Positions 38,871 through 49,835 of a stretch of DNA of 64,000 nt are shown in pieces. Source of the DNA: Poecilobothrus nobilitatus (taxonomy: Eukaryota > Arthropoda > Insecta > Diptera > Dolichopodidae); contig OX352774.1 in the NCBI GenBank assembly GCA_947095535.1, positions 169,692,200-169,756,199 of the forward strand. Reading direction: 5' to 3'. How positions within the stretch are numbered: the first letter of the stretch is position 1; the number at the start of each line of letters is the position of its first letter. The position numbers were made by a program, and so were the translations under genes. The notes below the pieces were generated by a model that was not told the DNA's origin, ran no database searches, and saw only the letters and a list, made by a program, of their open reading frames with translations.

Positions 38871-40389
38871 ATTATATTTTGTTGGAATTTTGATTTTAAA
38901 AATGAAATATATTATATTTGCATATATATAAATATAATTATTTATATAGTAATAAATTCCTGTATTTTTCTAAATGTAAACTTATGAAAGTTGTGAATTT
39001 ATTTTATTTTCTTCAGTCAGATCATTTTTTTCAATTTCCATATAATGATTATGTTAATATTGTATTAAATGATTTTTGAAATAATGATATTTAAATAATT
39101 CAATCCATTATAATATTAATAGTTCCATCCATTATTTCATTAATTATTTTAAAAGGTATCCTTATTTATTGAATTATTTAAATGATTATATATATAGAAT
39201 TATTAAATTTTAATTGGAATTTGATTTAACACCATTTATACGATATTTCTTTTATAGTTCTATATATAACACATATAAGATTGCTTAAGCCATATGTAAA
39301 ATTTCTATTTAAAATTTACATGTAAATTATAAATTAATTTAATTAATTTGAATATACATCATATGAGACTGATGCCAATATTTGTGATTAATCAATCAAA
39401 TATCCCTATAAATAATTAATCAATAATCTTTCATTTTATATTAATTATCTATTGGATATTGTCGTAATGAGTAATTAGTATATCTCTTAATAACCCTTCA
39501 ACATTAATATCGGTTAACATAATAAGTAATCATCTTTTACCCATTTGCATTCAATTAACATTTGGTTAAAATGAAAAAAAAAAAAAAAAATGCATTTTGT
39601 CGATATTTGAAATTTTATAATTGCAATGCTTATAAAATTTTGTTGAATTTAAAATAAATTTATTCCATCAATTAGACAAAGCTTTAATTTTATGTGGTCA
39701 ACTATGCTTGTTATATTGTTTTTTTTTTTAACTATTTAAATATCTTTAGGATACAAAAAAGTACCTAATAAAACATATAGTTTTTAAAAATTTGTTTATT
39801 TGAAGACTATCACACATTTTTGGTAAAGACTAAAAAGAACTAAAAAGAAATAAAACAAATTCAAAATTAAACTTTCTTAAAAATCAAATGTATCATAACA
39901 TTTGAACTAAGGCAACAGCAAAGAATGGTAGTTAAAATATTTGTACAAAAAAATACCCAAGAAAACCAAATCCAACAAACGTAAAATAAATCTCTCTGCT
40001 GATATTTTAAACACTTATCAAAATTGTAGCTTCTTGTTATTAGTCTAACCAGGTTCATCTATTTCCTATTTTGTAAAAACGTTTTAGCTATCATTCTTTG
40101 CTATTGCCTGCGTTCAGATGTTATAACACCCAGTTTATTAACTTTCAGTCAAACAATTAACTTAACTTTCAGTCATACAATTTCCCTCGGCTTGATAGTC
40201 TGGACATTTTAGGCAAGAAAATAAGTAAAAATTAATTATGAAATGAACACATTTTAAATGTTGCTAGAAGTGCCACAAAATATTTAGTCATTGTGAGTCA
40301 AAATACTCTATACGTATATTTTACTACCCGGGAGTTATTTAATATATCTACAAAGTATATATTTTACCCAATATGTAGTATAATTTCCA
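38871..40389. other. AT-rich noncoding stretch
   Basis: No supported feature. Confidence 0.5.
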
Positions 40390-40550
40390 TATTCGGGCGG
40401 CTGCATTAAATTAGAACATAATAATGACCAAAAATGGGCTGTCCCTTTGATAGGCGACCAATATGTAACACGTGATGTAGCTGCTCTTGGTTTTCGACGA
40501 AATGTTGAAGCACTCTCACTTTTTTATAAATATTTTATATAGATGATAAT
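40390..40550 (+). pseudogene. Short LINE ORF2 fragment
   Basis: The frame ending near 40541 reads DVAALGFRRNVEALSLFYKY. This matches the 'L--RR-VaaLslFYkyf' block found near the C-terminus of Jockey-like reverse transcriptase proteins. Upstream frames are broken by stops. Similarity ends close to the insertion point of the SINE at 40558 and is not seen on its far side. Confidence 0.5.
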
Positions 40551-40557
40551 CTTTATT
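40551..40557. repeat. Target-site duplication of SINE copy 3 (left)
   Basis: CTTTATT, repeated at 40968-40974. Short and AT-rich, so only moderately secure. Confidence 0.5.
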
Positions 40558-40967
40558 CTAGTTTAGCTAATGGTGTAGTGGTTAAGACACTGATCTTTGA
40601 AAGATCGATTCACGAGGTCACAATTCGAAAGGCCTAGATTAATACTGAATCCTATTATAGATTAATAAAAGAATAACATAGATTTTTCTTATACTATATA
40701 AAATAAATAAAAATTAATCTATATATCTTATAAATAATATCATATTATAATAAATAATAAAATAATTCTCGTATATAAGACAATAGATGCCGCAGAAATA
40801 AAGAAATATTTACGTCTTGTAGAATACCTACAGACGATTAATTAAATCAACGGCTTGGTCAAATTATGATTCCAGAAACTGAAGTTTAGTCAAATATGAG
40901 TAATAAACAACCTATAGTGGATGCCCCATGCTCCTTATAGGAAGAAAAAAATGTGGGGGAAAAAAAA
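40558..40967 (+). mobile_element. tRNA-derived SINE, copy 3 (about 410 bp)
   Basis: The head has an A box TGGTGTAGTGGTTAAGAC (40571-40588); the B box is degraded (GAGGTCACAATTCG). The AT-rich body and 3' segment (GTGGATGCCCCATGCTCC, then AAGAAAAAA) match the other copies. It ends in an A run next to a 7-bp target duplication. Transcription competence is doubtful because of the B-box damage. Confidence 0.8.
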
Positions 40968-40974
40968 CTTTATT

Positions 40975-43900
40975 ATACTTCTTCTTCTAAAAACTTTATA
41001 AACCTTCTTCAAAAATATTCTCACTCGTTTAAAAATATTCATAAGACTAACCAGAAGTAAAATACTTTTGAATAAAGACCTACTTCACACTGAACAACTG
41101 AATCTTTTTCAACTTTTTCAACCCAACATATTGAAAATCTGCTAGATATTAACAAGTTTACCAAGTTTTGGACTCTGAATCCAACAACTAGGACTTAAAC
41201 AACTATTCGAGCTTATAGTATATTAGAAAGCTATTATATATTTACACATCTGCATAGTTCAAGTCAATAGTTTGTACAAATAATGTATATAACATTTCCA
41301 TATTATATCCTTCATATAAAAATTTAATTCTGATCTAAGTTTACAACTTCCAACATAACATTACGATAACTAACAATAACATTACGAACTAATAAAAAGC
41401 AAATAAAAAACTTTTTTTTTTAAATGTATTAAAAGTAGTTTCACATAAAAAAAATATGAACCTTGTACATTTTCAATTCCTATTTATTTTTATGCAAAGA
41501 AATTCATATTTTCATCACATTGAATGTCCTTCTATAAAGCAAAAACTTTTTTTTCTGGTTTTCTTTAATGGAATATGGGTTCTGATAAAGAACAAGACAT
41601 AAATAATAGGAGATAACCTAATTCAGTTACGCAGTAGGTGTAGAAGGTGTGTAAGAAAGTTTTTTTTTTTGCTTCATTATATATTGCGTACAAAAACACA
41701 AGAAAACATCAGTTGGCATCTTATAATTTTGTAGTCTCAGCTAGGCTCTAAAAACCCAAATATATTAATTTTTAGGATACCATATTATTTACTTTGTATA
41801 TATTATTATTTTGTTTTATTTTTTTTTTTTTTTGTTTCAGCGAATTAAAACAGAAAAAAAATGTTAGTATCTTTCAACAACAAAACAAAAACTAAAGATG
41901 AGCAATAGGAATTTGAAGTAGTAGAAAATCATTTTTTTACTACCCTTAATTGGGTAAACGTTTCATCGCACCTGATTTTTTAGCACTTTTATTTATCTTC
42001 ATTTTTTCATTATTTTTATTTTTTATATTTGTTGGGGATTTTCATGTATTTTCTTATGTTTTCATATATACACGAATCATTAAACTTTATCTTTATTATC
42101 CCTACAGCAACAAATTTAACAACGGAAAATTTTTTGTTATAATTTTACTTCTTGGGTCTTTCGTTTTATCTATTTTCGTATTTTTTTTTTTTTTTTTTTG
42201 TGTTGCCAAATTTGTAGCTATTTTTTAGCACAATTTAAACACTTTTGTTTTCTTGATTTTATTTGTTAGGGAATGTGAGCTGTAACCCTTTTTTAATGTT
42301 GTTGTTTCTATTTTTAAGAATTAAAACAATTTTTTGAATTTTTAAAATTTTTCTTCTTTGTATTCAAAATTTTAATAAAAATCCAGGTAATATTAATTTT
42401 TTTTTCGAATTATCTTATTGCTAGGGTGTACTAAACATTCTCCCTTAACAATAACAAAAATAAATAAAAAAAATAAAACAAGATTCATAGAGTTATAGAA
42501 AATTTTAAATTATTTTATGTCAAAAGAACAAAAAACTTTTTTAATTCTTTACTTTTAAATATTTTTGGTAAATTTTCTTTATGTTTTTTTTTTTGCTTCA
42601 TTTGATACTCTTTCTACTTAATTTGAAGTACTTAATTAAAAACGTACGAAAAAAAAAACCAAATATAAAGTTTGAATTGAATGACTTGTATGTATTAAAT
42701 AAAAAACGAATTAAAATAAAATCAAGAAAGCAATTAATTAAAAATACGCCTTTTTATTTTACAATTTTTATGCTCTGTAATTAAGGGTATTTAATTAGTT
42801 ACCACACACAGATTGTATTCTTTATATTTCTATTTTTATTTAGTTTTTTCCCTGTAAAAAAAATTATAGTAAGAGTTACATTTCTTTTTTTTTTAATACA
42901 TATATATATACTTTTTTAATTTTTTTTTTATTTTGTTTAATTTTCTTTATTCATATCACAATCACAAATTGAATATTTTTTCTTTCCAGATTAAAAAAAA
43001 AAAACTTTTTTTTTGTTGTTATTAATTTTTGCTTATCATCCAAAGGGGACAATCCTTAATTTTCATATTATGAATATTGTATAAATCTATATTATAAAGA
43101 GTATAACTCAGTGTTTGAATGCTTTCGAGACTTATATTTTTCTGTTACTGTTACTTTTCTGTTATAATACAAAAAGGATAAATTGATCCGTTACAGAATA
43201 AGTTTTTCTTCAATTTTCTGCAAATTCAAATAATTTTAAATAAACTTTTATTAGCTGTATTTTTTTTTCTTTTTCATAAAATATATTTTATATGGTATAA
43301 ATGATTGATTGTTTTCCAAATGAATTTATTTTTGTTCCATATAGATCAATTAAAAGAACACAGCTATTAACAATTTATGATCACAATGATAAATATTGTT
43401 AAAATCCTATTAAAGCGCTTATGTTGAAAATTGATTATTTAAAAAATTTATTCATTTTAAAAACTAAAGCATTCCTTTTACCTTTGAATTGCCCTTTTCT
43501 TCTTTTTTCATTTACAAAAAAAAAAAAAAAGGAGTACCAAGAAACCAAAAAATTGAAAATAAAGAAAATAAAATAATTTTATGCATTTATATTTTAAGGA
43601 ATAAATTATTATTACACGTACTTCTGTTCTTTTTTATTCTCTATACATTTATACAAATATATACGCAATATCCTTGATAAGACACACATATCCATACGCA
43701 CACTTACACGTCATATTGTCTAACCCTACATTTTAAGATTACGAATGTGTAATTTTTTTTTTTTATTATTTAATTTTGTATTTCATTTTTTACATACATA
43801 CATATATGTATAGTTGTACTGTACTCCCTTTTAAATCATATTTGTATTTATTGTACGAATGATATGTAAATATATGTATGAAAAGTATGTGAAATGTGTA

Positions 43901-46652
43901 TATAGAAGAGAAAGAGGAGTTTAATGTACAAATGTGATATTAACTAACTGTCATTCACCTTATGTTCGTGATATGCATATAAAATACGTCTTCATACTAT
44001 TCCCTAATGTTAGATTTTCTAATAATTATTTTTTTTTTTTCATTTCATTTTCCATTCCGTATACAAATACATAATAAAATAATATTCGTATATAAATTAT
44101 ATAAAACAAGTTAAGTTGAGTTAAGTTAAAAGAAGAGAAGAAATGGCGAAAAAGAACCACCATCAGAATTTCTTTTTTACTGTAAATGTGTATTTATTAA
44201 AACTAACTGTATAAATAAAATAAAGTAAAAACAAAAATGCAAAGCGTACTCCGAAGTATTGAAGAGTATAGAGTATAACGTTATTTTGGAAAAAGAAAAA
44301 ATCTCGTTGACAAATTAATATACTTACGTAAAGAAAGTGATAAACATGTGAAATAATAAAGAAAATATATATATATGTAAAAATAAAAAAGAAAAAACAA
44401 GATTAGAACATGTTACATAAACACATATATCTACATTATTATATGTCATTATTATATCTGTACATAATATATACACATCTATATAAGAAAAATAAAATTA
44501 AGATTTCCAAAAAAAAAAAAAAAACAAAAACTTATCATAATGGTTAGTGAATTCAGTGGTTTACACTTTAGTATCTTTTGAAGAGTCTTAAAGGGATAAT
44601 TTGTCATAAAGAAGTTGCTAGTTAGTTTATGGGAAAAATGTCCTGTCAATTTCTGTATAAAGAAACTAAAAATGAAAAACTGAGTTTTTTTTATTATTCA
44701 ATTTTTTTCTAAAAAAATTATGCTGAAAAAATAAATTCAATTATTTAAAATTGATGATTAACTAAAAAAAAAACAAAATTTATCTTTTTACTTTTTAATA
44801 AGATTGTAGTAATCAAATATTAAAGGTTAAGTTATCTAAAAAACAAAAAAACATATTGTGAGGAGTAGTATATCAGCATAAAATTTTAAAAACGATACAA
44901 CCCCATGTCCTGGTATACTCGACCCTTTATAAAAAAAACACCGAAACTGCTAAATTAAATGACTATAAATATATTTTACATATATTATTATATTTTTTTA
45001 ATAATTAAAGAAATATTTTTTATTTCCTATTACAAAATCTAAAAATAAATAAAAATAAGAATATACTTATTAATTTTTAAATAAATATTTTTAAAATAAT
45101 TTTGAAACATTTTTTTTTTTTTAATAATCATCATTCTACATTATTTTTATTTTTACCTTGAATGTATATCTTAAGTATTTTATATAATATAGGACACACT
45201 CAACTATGTCTATGAAGATATGTAAAAGAATCATAAGTTAAATAAATGTCATTTCTATTTTTATATTGAAAACTTCAGAAAAAAAAAAAACAAAATACAA
45301 GAATAAGATAAAAAAAAAGTTAATATATTATCTATCTCTTTCTAATATAAAATCTATTTTAATAAAAATACAAGTATTTCTAATGAAACAATAGTCTCAT
45401 TGTCACAACATTAATATAAAAAAAATATCATCAACTTAAAAGTAATATTAGAAAATGTGATATTCTAAATACAAAAAAAAAAAAAAAGAAAAACTAAAAG
45501 TTTTCCCATAACAAAAGTGTAAAAAAAATAAAAATTAAAATTAATTTTCTAATAGTTCATTAACATCTTTAGAAATTTACCCATTTTTTCTTATTGGTTT
45601 ATGAGCAGATAAGAAAATTTCTTTTCCTTCACCTAAACCTGTCATCTTGACTGAAAAATAGAGACACAAAACATGAAGAATCATTATAAATTAAGCGTAA
45701 CGATCACTACAAATATACAGTTTACTCGTACACGTGTACAAAAAAAAAAACGAAACGGTGAAGTGGTTTATGTCACAAAAAATTTGGAAAATTGTCTATT
45801 TTTATATTTCTTTTTTAAATTTTTTTTCAAATTTGACAATGGAAATTCAATTTTTAAAATAATATTGTTTAAAGAATTTAGGTACATGTTCCTAATAGTT
45901 TTTTAAAGAAAAGTAAAAATCATGGGCGGATAGTATTTGACTAAATAAAATTTTACAAATACTAAAATACATTTCTGCAAAACTATTGAAAATAATTTTA
46001 AAAATAGACCGATTCTTTTTATGAAAAAAAATTCCATACTTAGTCAAAATCAATAAGGCTTCGAAGAAAAATCAAGCACTACAGCTGCCTATGTATAAAT
46101 GATTTTATTAATAAAATTCATTAGCTGTACCTTTTTTAGTATTAAAAAAGTATTTTAATGCTTTACTGTTTTAACACTTTCAGTCTTAAATTATGAAATA
46201 ATTGTAGAAAAATTATTTTGTTTGAATTCTTAGGTACTTAAAAATCAAATCAATTTACCGTTGCCAAAAATAAATAATTTTACATTAAAAGGAAGAATAA
46301 TGTAGAGTAGACTCTGTTAATAATGTTTTACAGAATTATTAATAATATCTAACTAAATTAAGTAGCAGGAAATATTTATGTGAATTGTGGACTGGTATGA
46401 CAGTTATTCGAAAAATTTTATGGAAAATATTAACATAAAATTAACCAAATTTTACAGATGGTATTACCATAAAACTTGTTAATTTTTTAAACAATTTCAT
46501 GTTCATGTTTCATTAAGTACCAAGACATGGAATATAAATTTTGCTTACATTAAAAATAAGTTGTTCGGCAGCTACTTGAACATGCTGCTCTGTATTAACC
46601 AAATTTCACAAATTATTATTAGGCTTAAAACTTGACTTCTTTGCCTGGTGCA
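40975..46652. other. AT-rich noncoding stretch
   Basis: About 5.7 kb without a supported gene. Long T and A runs abound. A pyrimidine-rich TTTCAG near 41840 resembles a plus-strand splice acceptor but no exon follows it. Confidence 0.5.
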
Positions 46653-46714
46653 GAAACAATAATCTTGACTTAAATGTTTAAAATAATCAAATGAAACAAT
46701 AATCTTGACTTAAA
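46653..46714. repeat. Direct repeat, about 22 bp x2
   Basis: GAAACAATAATCTTGACTTA occurs at 46653 and again from about 46693, a spacing of about 40 bp. No unit is seen elsewhere. Confidence 0.75.
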
Positions 46715-46764
46715 AATATCTAATAAAGAATTTTCCAACTTTTCAAACCTTCAACTCAACCATT

Positions 46765-47310
46765 AACTATGAATATATCGTTAACGAACAAGTCATTAAA
46801 AGAGTTAATCGTACTTCTGATTTCGATCGATAATAGATTGAACTTTAAAAATCACTACAATTTCATAATTAATAAAGCTAACTGAATTCTAGGATTTGTT
46901 ATGTTTGTCAAAATAGTATTGATTAATATTGTCAAAATATTTAACATAAAATATCTCTCAAGTACTTATCTGTCGTTAAACATTCAAATCAAGTATGACC
47001 TCCTAATTGTGATAAGAGCATTTCACGTATTGAATTATTACAAAATTTTCATTTCGCTTTAAGCAGTATTCGTTACATCTTCCGGCTTAAAAACTAAACC
47101 TTCTTTCATGAACTTGAATTACTTGCAATCCGTTTTGTGGCTGTTTCCTTTTTTAAATGAGGCATATAGAAATCCCAAACAATTTGAAATCGGTCGATGT
47201 TTTGATACCAAATTTGTACCTATGATACCATACTAAGAAGCCAATTCAAATTCTGCGCCCTTGGTTTCTATAATATTAATAAGTGTTAACTGAAATTACG
47301 CGAACACCAC
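46765..47310 (+). pseudogene. LINE reverse transcriptase C-terminal remnant
   Basis: The frame from about 46800 reads ELIVLLISIDNRLNFKNHYN, then FIINKAN-stop-ILGFVMFVK. This corresponds to the 'ikdLGv--d-kl-f--Hi--ii-KAnk-LGFi-r' thumb region of Jockey-like reverse transcriptases. Further on come SISRIELLQNFHFAL, HELELLAIRFVAVS and CALGFYNINKC in changing frames, again in the family's order. Multiple stops and frameshifts show it is dead. The 47156-47192 segment shares words with 12822-12860. Catalytic palm motifs are not present here. Confidence 0.65.
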
Positions 47311-48150
47311 ACCCGTATTCTTCATTATTAAACTCGATTCACTTATTTAGTGATGATTCTCGAAATAATATAGTTTTTAACTGATGGTTGTTCTAAGGTA
47401 AATGTCTAATACTAAAACATTTGTAATAAATATAATAAAATGATAGATAGATTGTCTGGGTCGCATCAGTATTGAAAAATCTGTCAATTTAGCTAGACTC
47501 ATGAATTTCACCTCAAAAAAAGAAACAATTATCAATTTGTTATTGGCTGAGATCAGGTTATGTCTTCTGTAGATGCCATATAAACATTTTTCATATTTCC
47601 TTTACATATTTTCAAAAATTATCAATAGGATATTGAAAGTAAAATGAGTATTAGTAACTTTTTAAAGTTTCAAATCATTTGAACTATAATTTCGGATAAC
47701 CGCCATATCATTTTCTAGACCCGATTTATATATCGTTGAAACTAACTATAGGCATCGCAGTTTGTTATAGAAAAGTTTCAATTGGAAATAGGCAAGGAAG
47801 GTAACAGATTTTTATAAATATTTTCGCGAGACGTTTAAGACAAAATAAAATGGCTTAAATTGCAAAGAGTGTGATGTAATCGTCGCAGATGGATGATCGT
47901 CTTATGTTTTAAAGCATGCAAGACTAGACAAGAACAAGGATAGACAACTATACACTTGCTTGTTGCGAATTAAATTACCCAACACGAGGTAAATAAAAAA
48001 TTAAATTAAATACTGAAATCAAAATTTTACCAACAACAAGTGAAGGTTTAAGCCATATAAATTTTTTAACACTGTTAAAAAAGTGTTAATTATGTATTGA
48101 AATATATTATGATTAATAAAAAACAAAAAAGATTAATAAGCAAAACTTAC
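47311..48150. other. Start of the intron following the coding exon (minus strand)
   Basis: This is the stretch immediately downstream of the donor at 48150 in the direction of transcription. Composition is slightly less AT-biased than the rest. No exon, branch point or element could be identified. Confidence 0.45.
48145..48150 (-). other. Splice donor, phase 0
   Basis: On the minus strand the coding sequence reads ...CCATTAAAAAAG|GTAAGT, the full consensus donor. The intron starts at 48150. The frame would run only five more codons before a stop (VSFAY), which supports splicing here rather than read-through. Confidence 0.85.
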
Positions 48151-48987
48151 CTTTTTTAATGGCATTAAAACATTCCCAGAATTTGATTGACGCATTGCAG
48201 CTGCTACAACTCCAACATTTATATTCATTGCTGCCAATTGTGATTGGGTTTGGTTTGTAACAGCACTTCCTTGTGGCGGTGGTGGTGGTTGTGATGTATG
48301 TTGATTAAAATGTGGTGATTGTTGATGCAACGTTTGTTGCGGTTGATGTGTATGATGATAATGTCCAGGAACTGCTGTTGCAACTGCTGCTGATGTTGGT
48401 GTTAATGGTTGTTGTGCAGCTGCTGCTAAACCTAAATGACTATGTGCTGAAGGTGCTGTTATAAATGTTCTCAATGATAATGGTGTAAACATTGCTGCCG
48501 CTGCTGCTGGGTGTATTGTTTGTGGATGTGGATGTCCATGTCCATGTGCCGTAACTGATGGTGGTGCTTGTTGATGTTGTTGATGTAATTGTGTATGATG
48601 ATGTAACGCAGCAGCAGCTGCGGCTGAATTTGTATGATGTTGAAGAGCGGCTGCTGTTACTGAATGTATTTGGGCATAATTCTGTGTTGCTTGAGGTTGA
48701 GCTGCTGTTGCTAATGCAGCAGCTGCTGCTGCATTTTGATAATGTTGATGTTGTTGATGATTTGCTACCACAGATGATGCAGCTGTTACAGCTGGTACCT
48801 GTGTTTGATGCGGTGACTGTTGATTTACACCGGTCGAGTTAACTGCTTGTGTTTGTATTTGATGACATTGACCTGGTGTTGTTGGTTGTTGTGGATATGC
48901 AGCAACAGCTGAAGGATGATTAAATGGTACTAACATTTTTTGTAGGGGTACACCCCATGGTAGATACCAAGTGCCAGGATGTTGCAT
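48151..48987 (-). CDS. First coding exon of an unidentified Ala/His/Gln-rich protein (279 codons, partial)
   Basis: The exon opens at an ATG (48985-48987) with an in-frame TAA three codons upstream (48997-48999), so the start is secure unless an AG acceptor lies between; none does. It ends at a GTAAGT donor in phase 0, so the protein continues in an exon not found here. Residues 1-30 are the most distinctive part (MQHPGTWYLPWGVPLQKMLV, then a Pro/Asn/His stretch). The rest is low-complexity: Ala runs near 86-91, 122-127, 161-165 and 188-191, His clusters near 128-134 and 209-214, Gln-rich patches throughout, and Pro5 at 234-238. A conserved-looking FTPLSLRTFITAPSAHSHLG segment lies near 167-186. 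No signal peptide, membrane segment, zinc finger, homeodomain or RRM is visible. Such N-termini are common in fly transcription factors and RNA-binding proteins, which is inference only; I do not recognise the gene. Confidence 0.85.
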
Positions 48988-49817
48988 TATTATAATTTAA
49001 TAATGTATTTTTATTAAAATAAAATTAACGTAATTTAGTTAAAAATTAGGAAGAAGTTTCTATTTAAGTTTTTTTTTATAATATTATTATTTGTTAAAAT
49101 TTTACACAATTAACATAATTTTAATAAATTAATATGAAAATTAAATTTTTTTTTTTAAATAAATTCTGCGTTTAAAGTGTTTTTCTTAATAACAATAAAA
49201 ATAACATTATATGTATATGTATGTAGATACACCTACATTTTATATTCAATTCGTAAGTTTTTAAATAAATAGCTTTTTAAACGCTAAAAAATCACAAATT
49301 TTTATTACAACAAAAGTAAACACAGTTCTAAAAAAATTACTTTTAAAATATTTTCTAAGTATTTATTTTTACTTTAAAAATCATATTTTTTTTTTTTTGT
49401 TTCAATTTATTTAATTAACACAGCTTTAAAGGTAAAATACTGATTATATATTGTAGATATTTACTTTAGTTTTGCAATGCCGTAATGACTACTGAAACAT
49501 TTATAAAAACTTTAGTTTTTTTTTAAGTTTTTGTAAGTAAAGTTAATGATTATGAAATGTTGCTGTTGATAATTTGTTCTAAGTTTCACATTAGCTTGGA
49601 AGTTATATTTGCTGACTTCAGAATTGTACACATACGTAACATTAAGTAAATTTTAGACAATATGTCGGTATATTATATTTGTTTTTGATTACTTTATTTT
49701 TTGTTTGGTTGTATATAACAGGAAGGCTTTGAAATGATTGTGTTGTACGATTATGACAAAAATTTGATTCCAATTTGAAATTTTAACAATTATCAAGAAA
49801 GGTAACAAATTTTCCAC
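48988..49817 (-). other. Probable 5' UTR part of the first coding exon
   Basis: Upstream of the ATG there is no AG for at least 65 bases on the minus strand, so transcribed leader must extend that far. The first good acceptor further up is TTTATTTTACAG at 49818-49829, preceded by T-rich sequence and followed by GTGGAAAATT. If it is used, this exon has about 830 nt of leader. If not, transcription may start within this stretch. No TATA/initiator assignment is possible against this AT background. Confidence 0.35.
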
Positions 49818-49835
49818 CTGTAAAATAAAAAACAA
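49818..49835 (-). other. Candidate splice acceptor for the leader exon
   Basis: The minus strand reads TTTTTTATTTTACAG|GTGG: a continuous pyrimidine-rich run, CAG, then exon. It is a good consensus match, but T-rich runs are frequent here, so use is unproven. Confidence 0.3.

Noticed and set aside
41815..41850. Strong plus-strand splice acceptor (T run then TTTCAG)
   Set aside because: No open frame or domain follows; T-rich runs ending in CAG are frequent by chance here.
48558..48842. 94-residue open frame on the plus strand (Val/Leu/Asp-rich)
   Set aside because: Exact antisense of the Ala/His/Gln-rich exon; Leu/Val runs are the complement of Gln/Ala/His codons. No independent start context or domain.
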